From contig JASLZO010000019.1 in NCBI GenBank assembly GCA_030754805.1, forward strand, positions 1 through 12,261: a DNA stretch of 12,261 nt, written 5' to 3'. Position numbers and translations under genes: made by a program. The DNA comes from Dehalococcoidia bacterium. GTDB lineage: Bacteria > Chloroflexota > Dehalococcoidia > UBA6926. This document shows, piece by piece, positions 6,527-12,261 of this stretch (position 1 is the first letter of the stretch; every line of letters starts with the position of its first letter). The notes under the pieces are model-generated. The model was not told where the DNA came from. It saw only the letters and a program-made list of their open reading frames with translations, and made no database searches.

Positions 6527-6979
6527 TTGATCGAGGTGGCAAAACGTTTCGTCGACGAGATGATTGCCCACGCACGTGAGGACGATCCTGACGAGTGCTG
6601 TGGCGCCCTCCTGGGCGAGAACGACACCGTGGTCGCGCTACGGCGGGTCACTAACACGGAGCACAGCCCGTACCGATACAACATGGACCCACAGGAGTTT
6701 TTCAAGGTCTATCAGGAAGCCGAGGAACAAGGTTGGGGCCTATGGGGTTTCTACCACTCCCATACGCACACGCAGGCCTACCCATCCCAAACCGATCGCA
6801 ACCTCGCCGCCTGGTCGGAGTCTTACTATTTGATCGTCTCTCTTGAGGACAAGGAGAAGCCGGTAGTGCGGGCGTTCAGCATCGTTGATGACGAGGTTAC
6901 GGAAGAGGACCTGGTAGTGACTGGCGGCAATGAAGGCGGCACATCGGCCACCGAGCCGAGCCAACGGGCCGTTGACTGA
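6527..6979 (+). CDS. JAMM/MPN (M67, Mov34) metallopeptidase, bacterial Mec-type
   Basis: The 150-residue protein shows a complete JAMM zinc site: Glu23 in DECCGALLG, then HSH (77-79) and, after seven residues, Ser87-x-x-Asp90 within HSHTHTQAYPSQTD. Bacterial stand-alone members cleave ubiquitin-like sulfur carriers from adducts; Mec of Mycobacterium releases cysteine from CysO, and others sit with ThiS/MoaD-type systems. The start is TTG at 6527, supported by GGAG at 6517-6520 six bases upstream; no better ATG exists before the conserved region. The acidic, Gly/Thr/Ser-rich C-terminal tail (about 125-150) looks disordered. The gene follows selD by 29 nt, so it is probably co-transcribed. No sulfur-carrier or E1-like partner gene is visible here, so the target is unknown. 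Confidence 0.9.
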   Translation: MIEVAKRFVDEMIAHAREDDPDECCGALLGENDTVVALRRVTNTEHSPYRYNMDPQEFFKVYQEAEEQGWGLWGFYHSHTHTQAYPSQTDRNLAAWSESYYLIVSLEDKEKPVVRAFSIVDDEVTEEDLVVTGGNEGGTSATEPSQRAVD

Positions 6980-6994
6980 ATCGGAATCAGTCAA
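6972..6994 (+). repeat. Inverted repeat spanning the JAMM stop and the next start codon
   Basis: TTGACTGA (6972-6979) and TCAGTCAA (6987-6994) are exact inverted repeats separated by seven bases. The left arm ends with the TGA stop of the JAMM gene and the right arm ends with the A of the ATG of the next gene. The loop contains CGGAA, the only ribosome-site-like sequence for that gene. The resulting mRNA hairpin could tie translation of the membrane protein to termination of the upstream gene. A DNA operator is an alternative reading. Confidence 0.5.
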
Positions 6995-7371
6995 TGTGGG
7001 CCATCATCGTCTCGGGAGTCGCGGCCGGCTTAGGCTGGATTACTCTCGCGGGGGCCACGGTCTGGTATTGGACGACGGTTGTTCCCGATCTCTATGACGA
7101 CCAGAGTGCCTTGCCATTTGTCCTGACCATCGTTTTCGCCGCGCTTTTCTATCTGACAAACATCGTTGGAGCATGGCGGAAGTTCTCTGGGTTCCGCGAC
7201 GGGCAACCGACCATGATCCTGTCGACGCTCGCACTCGGCGCCTTGATCATCTCGACCCTCACGACGGCAGGCATCCTCCTCATCCCGAGTCTCATCGTCG
7301 CGACGCTTGCTCCGGCCGTCCCGTCCGGGCCACGCCAACAGGCGCCCGTTCCTTCCGGGGCCGATAGCTGA
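6994..7371 (+). CDS. Small integral membrane protein of unknown function
   Basis: I do not recognise a family for this 125-residue protein. Three hydrophobic stretches are visible: about 4-26, 40-60 and 74-106. The last is long enough for one tilted helix or two short ones. Between them lie a short acidic segment (PDLYDDQ, 31-37) and a basic, polar one (WRKFSGFRDGQP, 61-72), which by the positive-inside rule suggests the second loop is cytoplasmic. The C-terminus is Pro/Ser-rich and polar. The start is ATG at 6994, within an inverted repeat that overlaps the JAMM stop. The stop overlaps the next start as TGATG. This tight packing supports a real, co-translated gene. Confidence 0.75.
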   Translation: MWAIIVSGVAAGLGWITLAGATVWYWTTVVPDLYDDQSALPFVLTIVFAALFYLTNIVGAWRKFSGFRDGQPTMILSTLALGALIISTLTTAGILLIPSLIVATLAPAVPSGPRQQAPVPSGADS

Positions 7372-8231
7372 TGCGCGTCTTCGTGATTGGCGCCACCGGT
7401 TTCATCGGCGGGACGGTCGCGAGGCAGTTGATCACCGATGAGAACGAGGTCGTGGGCCTCTGTCGCTCCGACGAGGCCGCGGCAGCGCTGAACGATCAGG
7501 GAATAACTCCGGTGAGAGGAGACTTGACGGCGCCCGACTCTATCATTCCGTCCGCTGGATCTTCCGACGCCACGATGTGGATCGCCCCGAGAACCGCCGA
7601 GGGCACGATCTCGCCGTCTCAGGTCATCGATGCCCTCCGTTCTCCAGACGACGCGTTCATCCTGACCACCGGCACTGGCGCCTACACCGACACGGAAGAC
7701 GCCGTCGTCGATGAGTCCGTCGCTCTCTCGACCGATCGCCGTGGCACCGCACAGTCGGAAGTCGAAAGTTCCGTCCTTCAAGCACCTAGCGGAAGGACCA
7801 CCGTGATCAGGCCCGTGTGGGTCTACGGAGATGACATCACGCGTCGTGGCTGGATGCGGACGCTCATCCAGCGCGCGTTGGAGCTTGGCGTCAGCTACTA
7901 CCCTGAAGACGGCGGCACGCGACGCGTCTCTACCGTGCACGTGGAAGACTTGGCCAACTTGTATTCGATTGCCCTCGAAGAGGCAACGCCAGGCACCCTG
8001 GTCAATGCCCCCGCCGAGCCACCGGTTTCGGTGCTCGATCTCGCCGGAGCGGTCGCCACCGCGGCGGGGATCCCGAGAAAGGTCGAACCGATATCGGCAG
8101 ATCGCTTCATCGAGCTGTTCGGAGCCCTCGGGATCTACCAGAAGAGCATGGTGATCTCGCGAAAACGCGCCTCCGACTTCGGCTGGGAACCCGGACGAAA
8201 GTCGGTGCTCGAGGTGCTATCCGAGGGGTAG
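7371..8231 (+). CDS. Atypical SDR, NAD(P)-dependent epimerase/dehydratase-like protein
   Basis: The 286-residue protein opens with the extended/atypical SDR nucleotide-binding motif VIGATGFIGG (GxxGxxG, Gly7, Gly10, Gly13). It has GDLTAP (50-55) where the adenine-contacting Asp is expected, ILTTGTGAY (97-105), and VIRPVWVYGDD (145-155), the usual substrate-side segment. The classical YxxxK catalytic pair is not visible: the region around residues 118-132 reads LSTDRRGTAQSEVES instead. This points to the atypical, NmrA-like or divergent epimerase subgroups, so a catalytic activity should not be assumed. The ATG overlaps the stop of the membrane protein gene (TGATG). It is the last gene of the + strand run and converges on the amidohydrolase with 4 bp between stops. 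Confidence 0.88.
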   Translation: MRVFVIGATGFIGGTVARQLITDENEVVGLCRSDEAAAALNDQGITPVRGDLTAPDSIIPSAGSSDATMWIAPRTAEGTISPSQVIDALRSPDDAFILTTGTGAYTDTEDAVVDESVALSTDRRGTAQSEVESSVLQAPSGRTTVIRPVWVYGDDITRRGWMRTLIQRALELGVSYYPEDGGTRRVSTVHVEDLANLYSIALEEATPGTLVNAPAEPPVSVLDLAGAVATAAGIPRKVEPISADRFIELFGALGIYQKSMVISRKRASDFGWEPGRKSVLEVLSEG

Positions 8232-8232
8232 C
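8216..8232. terminator. Short hairpin at convergent gene ends, possible weak bidirectional terminator
   Basis: Bases 8216-8222 and 8226-8232 can pair (seven pairs, one U-G) around a GAG loop, spanning the stop codon of the SDR gene. Two operons converge here with only 4 bp between stops, so a terminator is expected nearby. There is no U tract on either side, so it is not a canonical intrinsic terminator and the call is weak. Confidence 0.22.
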
Positions 8233-8235
8233 CGG

Positions 8236-9282
8236 TCAGTCGGACGCGTTGATTTCCCCAGATATCCCAAGGAACCGAAGGCAGTTCCGGCTCGTCATGT
8301 CCTCCAGTTCGTCCGTCGAGAACCCCATCGACGCCAGCGTCTTCCCCACCGGCTGTTCACGTTCCGCGAACGGGTAATCCGTCCCGATCGCCAGCTGCGA
8401 GGTGCCCATAAGGTCAGCTAGGTATCGGATCGCGCGATGATCGAACACTAGGGTGTCGTAGTACAGCGTTCGGGCTGACTCATACGGCGATTTCTGGAGG
8501 CGCTCCCGCAGCGGAGTGGCTGGCGTATCTGGTCCCGGTGCTTCTCCGTTCCACGTTCGGGCCCACGCGTTCTGCATCCGTGGCAGCAGGGCGGGGAACG
8601 TGCCCCCACCATGACTGAACGCCAACCGGAGTTCTGGGACCGCCTCAAAGACACCGGCGGCGATCATCGACCCGATAGTCAACCCGGTCTCGGTCGGAAA
8701 TCCGATAGCGTTCACGGCGACTTCCGGCCCCTGGATACGGTCTACCATCGTCGGGTGGAGCGCATGGACGAACACCGACAGGTCAAGGCGCTCCGCTTCC
8801 TTGAAGAATGGAAGGAACCGTTCCTCCGCCAGCGAGAGTCCCACCACGTTCGTCCCGATCTCCACTCCGCGAAGTCCGAGCTTCTTGACCTCGGTCAGCT
8901 CCTTTGTGGCGTTCTCCGGGTCCTGCATCGGTACGATTCCCAATCCGTGGAACTTGTCCGGCGAGGAATGCGCCATCTCAGCGATGAACTCGTTCAGATA
9001 TCGGCTCATCTCCAACCCATCTCGCGCCGTGAACCAGTACGACAGTAGTTGCGGCATCGGGGAGATGACCTGGGCGTCGACGCCTTCCCGTGCCATGTCT
9101 TCGACACGGCGGTCCGAGTCCCAATTCTGGCTAGTCACCGTCCGGAAGTTCGAGTCGCCGATCATCACCCGTGCGCGTCCAGGCTCGAAATGCTCCATCA
9201 CCGGCCAGTCTCGTGCACTCGACCGAGAATCAACTGGGTCGAAGTCCTTCGGCACCACGTGGCAGTGCATGTCGATGATCAT
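8236..9282 (-). CDS. Metal-dependent amidohydrolase, ACMSD-like (PF04909 type)
   Basis: From the ATG at 9282 the protein has 348 residues. This start is chosen over the 15-codon upstream extension because a perfect GGAGG (9289-9293) lies six bases before it and the protein then opens MIIDMHCHVVP, as the family does. Metal-site residues are His6 and His8 (HCH), His173 (FVHALHP), His224 (FSHGGG) and Asp302 (IGTDYPF), spaced like those of 2-amino-3-carboxymuconate semialdehyde decarboxylase. Relatives are TIM-barrel decarboxylases or hydrolases of aromatic or dicarboxylic breakdown products, using one zinc or manganese. The substrate is not evident. The gene follows pntB on the same strand with a 74-bp gap that shows no terminator, so read-through is possible, but no functional link to the transhydrogenase is known to me. 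Confidence 0.92.
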   Translation of the reverse strand: MIIDMHCHVVPKDFDPVDSRSSARDWPVMEHFEPGRARVMIGDSNFRTVTSQNWDSDRRVEDMAREGVDAQVISPMPQLLSYWFTARDGLEMSRYLNEFIAEMAHSSPDKFHGLGIVPMQDPENATKELTEVKKLGLRGVEIGTNVVGLSLAEERFLPFFKEAERLDLSVFVHALHPTMVDRIQGPEVAVNAIGFPTETGLTIGSMIAAGVFEAVPELRLAFSHGGGTFPALLPRMQNAWARTWNGEAPGPDTPATPLRERLQKSPYESARTLYYDTLVFDHRAIRYLADLMGTSQLAIGTDYPFAEREQPVGKTLASMGFSTDELEDMTSRNCLRFLGISGEINASD

Positions 9283-9288
9283 CGGAAG

Positions 9289-9293
9289 CCTCC
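9289..9293 (-). promoter_or_regulatory. Shine-Dalgarno GGAGG fixing the amidohydrolase start
   Basis: On the - strand GGAGG lies six bases before the ATG at 9282. It is the strongest ribosome site in the window. It argues against the longer in-frame start at 9327, inside whose first codons it would fall. Confidence 0.8.
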
Positions 9294-9356
9294 AAATCTC
9301 ACGCCAACCGCCCGAAACGAACCCCATCCGTCAAACCGGCCCCAGAACGACGAGAG

Positions 9357-10769
9357 TTAGACCTCAGAAACGGCCGCGATCAGCTTCCCGACGCCCGCCT
9401 TTGCGTCGTCGAACAACATCGTCGTGTTTTCCCGGTAAAAGAGTTCGTTGTCGATGCCCGCGAACCCTGGGCTCAGACTGCGCTTGAGCACGACGATCTG
9501 TCGCGCACGGTCGACGTTCAGGATCGGCATAGCGAAGATCGGGCTATCGGCCGCATCGCGGGCAGCCGGGTTCGTGACGTCGTTCGCGCCGATCACAACA
9601 ACGACGTCGGTGCGCTCGAAGTCATCGTTGATGTCGTCCAGGTCGAACAGCTTGTCATATGGCACGTCCGCCTCGGCCAGGAGCACATTCATGTGCCCGG
9701 GCATCCTCCCCGCGACCGGGTGGATCGCGTACCGGACGTTAACGCCTCGCGCCTCCAGCAGGCTGGCCAGCTCGCGAACCTGGTGCTGCGCCTGCGCCAC
9801 TGCCAGTCCATATCCGGGCACAACGATCACGGACTGCGCGTAGGCGAGCATGATCGCGACGTCTTCGGGGTTCCCATCGGGAACGTCTGCACGACTCCGG
9901 ACACCGCCGTCGGAACTACTCGATGCCTGCGCGCCGAACGAGCCGAACACCACGTTTAGCAGCGACCGATGCATCGCCCGCGTCATGATCTGCGTCAGGA
10001 TGAGCCCCGCGGCGCCCACCAGTGCACCGCCGACGATTAGGATCGTGTTATTCAGCACGAAACCTGCCGCCGCAGCCGCTAACCCGGAATAGGAGTTCAA
10101 CAGCGAAATGACGACCGGCATATCCGCACCGCCAATCGGCACGACCAGCAGGATCCCCAGTAGCAGGCACATGGCGACCAGTGCTAGGAACGGCGCCAAT
10201 TCGGGTCCTTCGACCACCAGGAAAACGGATGCGGCGACGATTCCGATGAACAGGGCCGCACTGATCGTCTTTTGAAGCGGGAACGTGACCGCCCGTGTCG
10301 CCACGATCTCCTGTAGCTTACCGAACGCGACGAAGCTCCCCGACAGCGTCACAAGGCCAATCAACGTGCCCACCATGATCGTCACCGACGTTTCCAAGGG
10401 CATGTCGATCGATCGGTCGTTGCTGAAACGCAGGAACTCGCTGATGGCGATCAGGGCCGACGCCCCACCACCGAGCCCATTGAAGATCGCGACCATCTGC
10501 GGCATCGCGGTCATCTTCACAGTGCGCGCGATCATCGCTCCGATCGCCGCTCCGACAACCATGCCGGCAGCGATCGTCCGGAAGTCCAGGATCGCTCGGT
10601 CCAAGAGCGTTATCGCCACCGCCGAGAGCAACCCGGCTGATGCGAGCAGATTGCCCCGCCGCGCAGTTGCCGGCGAGCCCATCTGCTTCAAACCGACGAC
10701 CAGTAGTGCCGCCGATATGAGGTACGTCGTCGTGATGATCAACGGGTAGTCGAGCACGTGGTTTTCCAC
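9357..10769 (-). CDS. pntB: NAD(P) transhydrogenase subunit beta
   Basis: PntB carries most membrane helices and the NADP(H)-binding domain III of the proton-translocating transhydrogenase, which reduces NADP+ with NADH using the proton gradient. The 470-residue product has hydrophobic segments from residue 10 to about 265, a polar linker (280-302) and domain III with VVPGYGLAVAQAQHQV (316-331), HPVAGRMPGHMNVLLAEA (350-367), DLDDINDDF (376-384), VVIGANDVTNPAA (391-403) and VLKRSLSPGFAGIDNELF (427-444). In helix 3 the sequence is AIFNGLGGGAS (94-104): Asn97 stands near where E. coli has the functional His91, as in Rhodospirillum-type enzymes. The start is a GTG at 10769, 3 nt after the pntAb stop, with no strong ribosome site, suggesting translational coupling. 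Identification is secure. Confidence 0.97.
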   Translation of the reverse strand: MENHVLDYPLIITTTYLISAALLVVGLKQMGSPATARRGNLLASAGLLSAVAITLLDRAILDFRTIAAGMVVGAAIGAMIARTVKMTAMPQMVAIFNGLGGGASALIAISEFLRFSNDRSIDMPLETSVTIMVGTLIGLVTLSGSFVAFGKLQEIVATRAVTFPLQKTISAALFIGIVAASVFLVVEGPELAPFLALVAMCLLLGILLVVPIGGADMPVVISLLNSYSGLAAAAAGFVLNNTILIVGGALVGAAGLILTQIMTRAMHRSLLNVVFGSFGAQASSSSDGGVRSRADVPDGNPEDVAIMLAYAQSVIVVPGYGLAVAQAQHQVRELASLLEARGVNVRYAIHPVAGRMPGHMNVLLAEADVPYDKLFDLDDINDDFERTDVVVVIGANDVTNPAARDAADSPIFAMPILNVDRARQIVVLKRSLSPGFAGIDNELFYRENTTMLFDDAKAGVGKLIAAVSEV

Positions 10770-10772
10770 AAG

Positions 10773-11078
10773 TTACCGCTGGTCCGGTTCGTCCGGCCGT
10801 CGCCGGAACATCTGAAGCATCCGGTCCGTCACCATCAGGCCACCAACGACGTTGATCGTGCCCAGCACGACCGCCAGGAATCCGAGCACCGTTCCCACCG
10901 TCCCGCCTGCCTGTCCAGCAATCAGAAGCGCACCGATCAGTGTGATCCCGGAGATCGCGTTCGCTCCCGACATCAGCGGCGTATGGAGTGTCGGGGGGAC
11001 CTTGGTAATCACCTCGAACCCCACGAAGCTCGCCAGGACGAACACGTAGAAGGCGGCCAGGAGGGTTACTTCGAGCAC
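10773..11078 (-). CDS. pntAb: NAD(P) transhydrogenase subunit alpha part 2 (membrane)
   Basis: This 101-residue subunit is the separate small membrane part of domain II that is fused to the C-terminus of PntA in E. coli. Three hydrophobic helices are visible (about 5-22, 40-60 and 65-88), with the family motifs GFEVITKVPPTLHTPLMSG (20-38) and NAISGITLIGALL between helices 1 and 2. The start was set to the GTG at 11078, giving MLEVTLLAAFYVFVL. It has an AGGAGAGG ribosome site immediately upstream, and the longer 127-residue reading would add 26 hydrophilic residues overlapping pntAa. The C-terminus is basic and faces the cytoplasm by the positive-inside rule. It is flanked by pntAa (8-nt gap) and pntB (3-nt gap). 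Confidence 0.95.
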   Translation of the reverse strand: MLEVTLLAAFYVFVLASFVGFEVITKVPPTLHTPLMSGANAISGITLIGALLIAGQAGGTVGTVLGFLAVVLGTINVVGGLMVTDRMLQMFRRRPDEPDQR

Positions 11079-11086
11079 AGCCTCTC

Positions 11087-12232
11087 CTAGCCCGCGGCCG
11101 CGTCTGCGGCCGCAAGTGTGGCTTCCTGCACGATCTTGCCCTCGTGCGTGATGCACGCGTCCTTGGTGATTGCGTCCTCGAAATCCAGCTTGAGTTCCCC
11201 GTCTTGGACCAGATGCTCGAAGAAGCTGAAGATGTTCCGCGCGTACATCTGGCTCGCATGAATGGGCATTTCGCTCGGAAGGTTCAACGGCCCATGGATC
11301 AGGACACCGTCCCCCACGAGCACGGATTCGCCCGGCGTCGTCATGGCGCAGTTCCCGCCCGTCTCCGCCGCGAGATCAATGATCACCGACCCCGGCTTCA
11401 TGTCAGCCACCATCTCCTCGGTTACCAGAAGCGGTGCGAGTCGCCCGGGTATCAACGCGGTCGTGATTACGAAATCTGCATCACGGACGTGCCGATGGAT
11501 CATCTCCTGTTCCCGACGCTGGTGGTCCTCGGAGAGTTCCGTTGCATACCCACCCGCGTCTTCTGCTTCATCAGACACGACCTCATCCTCTATGAAGGTC
11601 GCACCAAGGCTCTCGACCTGTTCCTTCACCGCGGGGCGAACGTCGAACGCTTCCAGGACAGCGCCTAATCGTCTCGCCGTCGCAATCGCCTGCAGGCCCG
11701 CGACCCCAGCCCCTAGGACTAGGCCCTTCGCGGGAGGCATCGTCCCGGCCGCCGTCATCATCAGCGGCAGGTGCTTCCCCAGGGCATCGGCCGCCACCAA
11801 CGCCGCTTTGTATCCCGCGACCGAACTCTGGGACGTCAGCGCATCCATCTTCTGGGCCCGGGCGATCCGCGGGATCGCGTCCATGCTGAAGGACGTCACG
11901 CCTCCGTCCGCCAGCTGCTTGATCAGGTCAATGTTCGAAAGTGGTTGGAGCAGCGCGACAAGCGCGGTGCCGCTCTTGATCGATCCGATTTCCTCGTCCT
12001 GCGGTCGCTGGACCTTCAGGACGAAATCGGCGTCCGCGTAGAGTTCGGCGGGCCCGGCTGCAATCGTCGCTCCCGCCTCTCGATAGTGCACGTCGAGGAA
12101 GAACGACGCCTTGCCGGCGTCATGCTCCACGATCACTTCGCCACCCAGCTTCGCGTATCGCTGGACCAGGTCTGGCACTAACGCGACGCGCCTTTCGCCT
12201 GCTCTCGTTTCCTTGGGTACGCCGACCTTCAT
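11087..12232 (-). CDS. pntAa: NAD(P) transhydrogenase subunit alpha part 1 (soluble, NAD-binding)
   Basis: This 381-residue subunit is domain I, the peripheral NAD(H)-binding part of the transhydrogenase, related to alanine dehydrogenase. Landmarks are the N-terminal VGVPKETRAGERRVALVP (3-20), the RAQKMDALTSQS loop (125-136) that contacts the nicotinamide, the nucleotide fold VLGAGVAGLQAIATARRLG (172-190) with Asp197 (FDVRP) for the adenine ribose, the mobile loop DAGGYATEL (225-233, Tyr229) and TTALIPGRLAP (257-267). The length matches three-subunit enzymes such as that of Rhodospirillum rubrum, without the membrane helices fused in E. coli PntA. The ATG at 12232 has an AGGA at 12243-12246. 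It is the first gene of the - strand pnt operon; only 29 bp of upstream sequence is in the window, so its promoter is not visible. Confidence 0.97.
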   Translation of the reverse strand: MKVGVPKETRAGERRVALVPDLVQRYAKLGGEVIVEHDAGKASFFLDVHYREAGATIAAGPAELYADADFVLKVQRPQDEEIGSIKSGTALVALLQPLSNIDLIKQLADGGVTSFSMDAIPRIARAQKMDALTSQSSVAGYKAALVAADALGKHLPLMMTAAGTMPPAKGLVLGAGVAGLQAIATARRLGAVLEAFDVRPAVKEQVESLGATFIEDEVVSDEAEDAGGYATELSEDHQRREQEMIHRHVRDADFVITTALIPGRLAPLLVTEEMVADMKPGSVIIDLAAETGGNCAMTTPGESVLVGDGVLIHGPLNLPSEMPIHASQMYARNIFSFFEHLVQDGELKLDFEDAITKDACITHEGKIVQEATLAAADAAAG

Positions 12233-12261
12233 CGTTCCGACATCCTACAACCAACGAGCGG

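Noticed and set aside
9283..9356. Intrinsic terminator between pntB and the amidohydrolase gene
   Set aside because: No GC-rich stem with a following U tract could be found on the - strand.
11079..11156. N-terminal extension of PntAb to 127 residues
   Set aside because: The added part is hydrophilic and antisense-like to family expectation, overlaps pntAa, and a ribosome site precedes the GTG at 11078.
10318..11259. 313-codon - strand ORF across the pnt genes
   Set aside because: Out-of-frame shadow of pntB, pntAb and pntAa with low-complexity Arg/Gly/Asp composition.

Overview
The window is a GC-rich (estimated just above 60% by eye), densely packed bacterial segment. It has ATG, GTG and TTG starts, overlapping stop/start codons and short intergenic gaps. 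A three-subunit (Rhodospirillum-type) NAD(P) transhydrogenase, a CAGxAAK-type selenophosphate synthetase and many TTG/GTG starts would suit a Chloroflexota-like (for example SAR202/Dehalococcoidia) or other deep-branching GC-rich lineage. That assignment is an inference with low confidence, because there is no rRNA or marker phylogeny here.

Region 1 (1-3137, + strand) is a pantothenate/beta-alanine block. It holds a 5'-truncated P1/S58 (DmpA/BapA-like) aminopeptidase, a Rossmann-DUF2520 protein that is a good candidate PanG-type ketopantoate reductase, aspartate decarboxylase panD and ketopantoate hydroxymethyltransferase panB. The first three genes are separated by 4 nt or overlap. PanD supplies beta-alanine, PanB makes ketopantoate and the DUF2520 protein could reduce it to pantoate. 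panC is not in the window.

Region 2 (3134-3985, - strand) is a lone MBL-fold hydrolase that converges on panB with a 4-nt overlap. It is divergent from region 3 across a 134-bp gap.

Region 3 (4120-8231, + strand) runs cysteine desulfurase, selD, a JAMM/M67 metallopeptidase, a small membrane protein and an atypical SDR. The main hidden item is selD. A standard ORF reading starts it at about 5583 and loses its catalytic N-terminus. The frame actually opens at a TTG at 5457 with a good Shine-Dalgarno and reads through a TGA at 5508-5510. That TGA falls exactly at the catalytic Cys/Sec position (residue 18, three residues before the conserved Lys21). It is followed 33 nt later by the loop of a perfect 8-bp hairpin (5536-5554) whose apical part resembles the E. 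coli fdhF SECIS. SelD is therefore read as a selenoprotein, so the organism should decode UGA as selenocysteine. The adjacent cysteine desulfurase could supply selenium.

Region 4 (8236-12232, - strand) is an ACMSD-like metal-dependent amidohydrolase (PF04909 type) downstream of pntAa-pntAb-pntB, the proton-translocating NAD(P) transhydrogenase. Regions 3 and 4 converge with only 4 bp between stop codons.

No rRNA, tRNA, CRISPR array, insertion sequence or prophage feature was recognised. No non-coding gap exceeds 300 bp.
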